Below the pieces are notes generated by a model, which searched no databases, was not told the DNA's origin, and saw only the letters and a list, made by a program, of their open reading frames with translations. A DNA stretch of 64,000 nt, from contig CAMJMR010000005.1 in the NCBI GenBank assembly GCA_946407095.1, positions 18,017 through 82,016 on the forward strand, read 5' to 3'. Both the position numbers and the translations under genes were made by a program. Shown here piece after piece: positions 63,778 to 64,000 of the stretch. Origin of the DNA: an uncultured Selenomonadales bacterium (GTDB taxonomy: Bacteria; Bacillota; Negativicutes; Selenomonadales; Selenomonadaceae). The first letter of the stretch is position 1. Each line of letters opens with the position of its first letter.

Positions 63778-63823
63778 TCAAGCTTAGCGCGAAAAATTTA
63801 TCACTAAGCTTGAACGGTGTCAA
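63778..63823 (-). promoter_or_regulatory. dhaKL promoter with a palindromic operator
   Basis: On the minus strand TTGACA (63823-63818), 17 bases, TAAATT (63800-63795). A perfect inverted repeat TCAAGCTTAG and CTAAGCTTGA (63813-63804 with 63787-63778) straddles the -10, the typical place for a repressor. The T-run after it makes it look like a terminator, but the ribosome-binding site of dhaK lies right behind, so an operator is more likely. Confidence 0.6.
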
Positions 63824-63854
63824 TCGCGATTTTAATTTGTCTAAGAATCAGTGT

Positions 63855-64000
63855 TCATAAACGTTTAAGCAAAGTGTGAATATGAGAAATCTTAATCAAG
63901 GTCTCGGCAGAAGCAACCGTCAGCTCGTAGTCTTTGCTGAGTCGGCGAGAGTGATTAAGCCAAGCAAACGTTCGTTCTACTATCCACCGCTTTGGTAAAA
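63855..64000 (-). mobile_element. 3' end of an IS5-family transposase gene (runs off window)
   Basis: The last 47 codons are visible on the minus strand: [40 protein letters not shown] and a short end. [13 protein letters not shown] with the Arg-Arg and following DYE is the C-terminal catalytic-Glu region of the IS5/IS1031-type DDE transposases. The 5' part and terminal repeats lie outside the window. Confidence 0.85.

Noticed and set aside
63771..63813. Terminator made of TCAAGCTTAG / CTAAGCTTGA and the T-run
   Set aside because: A consensus promoter overlaps the palindrome and dhaK starts immediately after; an operator explains it better.

Overview
The window looks like a chromosomal segment of a diderm Firmicute, most likely a Negativicute (Selenomonas-like). 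This is inferred from gene content. Lipid A synthesis (lpxB) and both flagellar P- and L-ring genes (flgI, flgH) imply an outer membrane. The PTS-type dihydroxyacetone kinase (dhaKLM), strong AGGAGG ribosome-binding sites and small-ORF style are Firmicute-like. There is one tRNA (Pro-UGG), no rRNA and no CRISPR. An IS5-like transposase runs off the right edge.

Layout. 0-4 kb is a decayed accessory patch: a frameshifted RTX-repeat protein, a ribbon-helix-helix-like protein, an RtcB RNA ligase, a 5'-truncated BrnT toxin with a downstream partner and another frameshifted gene. 4-13 kb, minus strand, holds housekeeping genes: htpG, prs, glmU, a GntR regulator, ispE and a 3-methyladenine glycosylase. 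12.8-16.8 kb is the polyamine ABC operon potABCD with its own promoter. 16.9-20 kb is a small operon of a MATE transporter fused to a GHKL ATPase-like tail, a stand-alone condensation-domain enzyme and a Gly-Gly leader peptide with a nonsense codon. 20-27 kb has two flagellins with conserved structured leaders, a pilin, and a TPR/OGT glycosyltransferase that may modify flagellin. 27-30 kb has a U32 peptidase and small secreted proteins.

29.9-32 kb is the most striking locus: a ribosomal-peptide (RiPP) operon with three tandem precursor peptides, a PqqD-like recognition protein and a radical SAM/SPASM enzyme. Its promoter has an 11-C homopolymer between the -35 and -10, a classic phase-variation architecture. 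Next to it lie a second radical SAM gene, a 25-residue hydrophobic peptide gene with its own promoter and a possible convergent small RNA. A wrecked radical SAM gene sits at 35.2 kb.

33-42 kb carries methylmalonyl-CoA decarboxylase, diaminopropionate ammonia-lyase, an orphan TAXI binding protein, a GltS symporter, a PTS EIIA domain and a coiled-coil/LRAT gene pair. 42-48 kb carries flagellar flgJ-like, flgI and flgH, with three small unknown genes between flgI and flgH, then murE and lpxB. 48-50 kb has two TerD-family genes. 51.5 kb is dhaM, about 10 kb from dhaLK (62-63.8 kb). 52-57.3 kb is an uncharacterised nine-gene operon: XRE regulator, two zinc-ribbon proteins, small membrane proteins and a JAMM peptidase. 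57.6-62 kb has a PTS EIIBC and a thiol-redox operon (trxB, two glutaredoxins, glutathione peroxidase) invaded by a GIY-YIG endonuclease gene.

Throughout the window, about nine copies of a hairpin-rich intergenic element with inverted terminal sequences sit directly after stop codons, and heptanucleotide repeats occur both between and inside genes.
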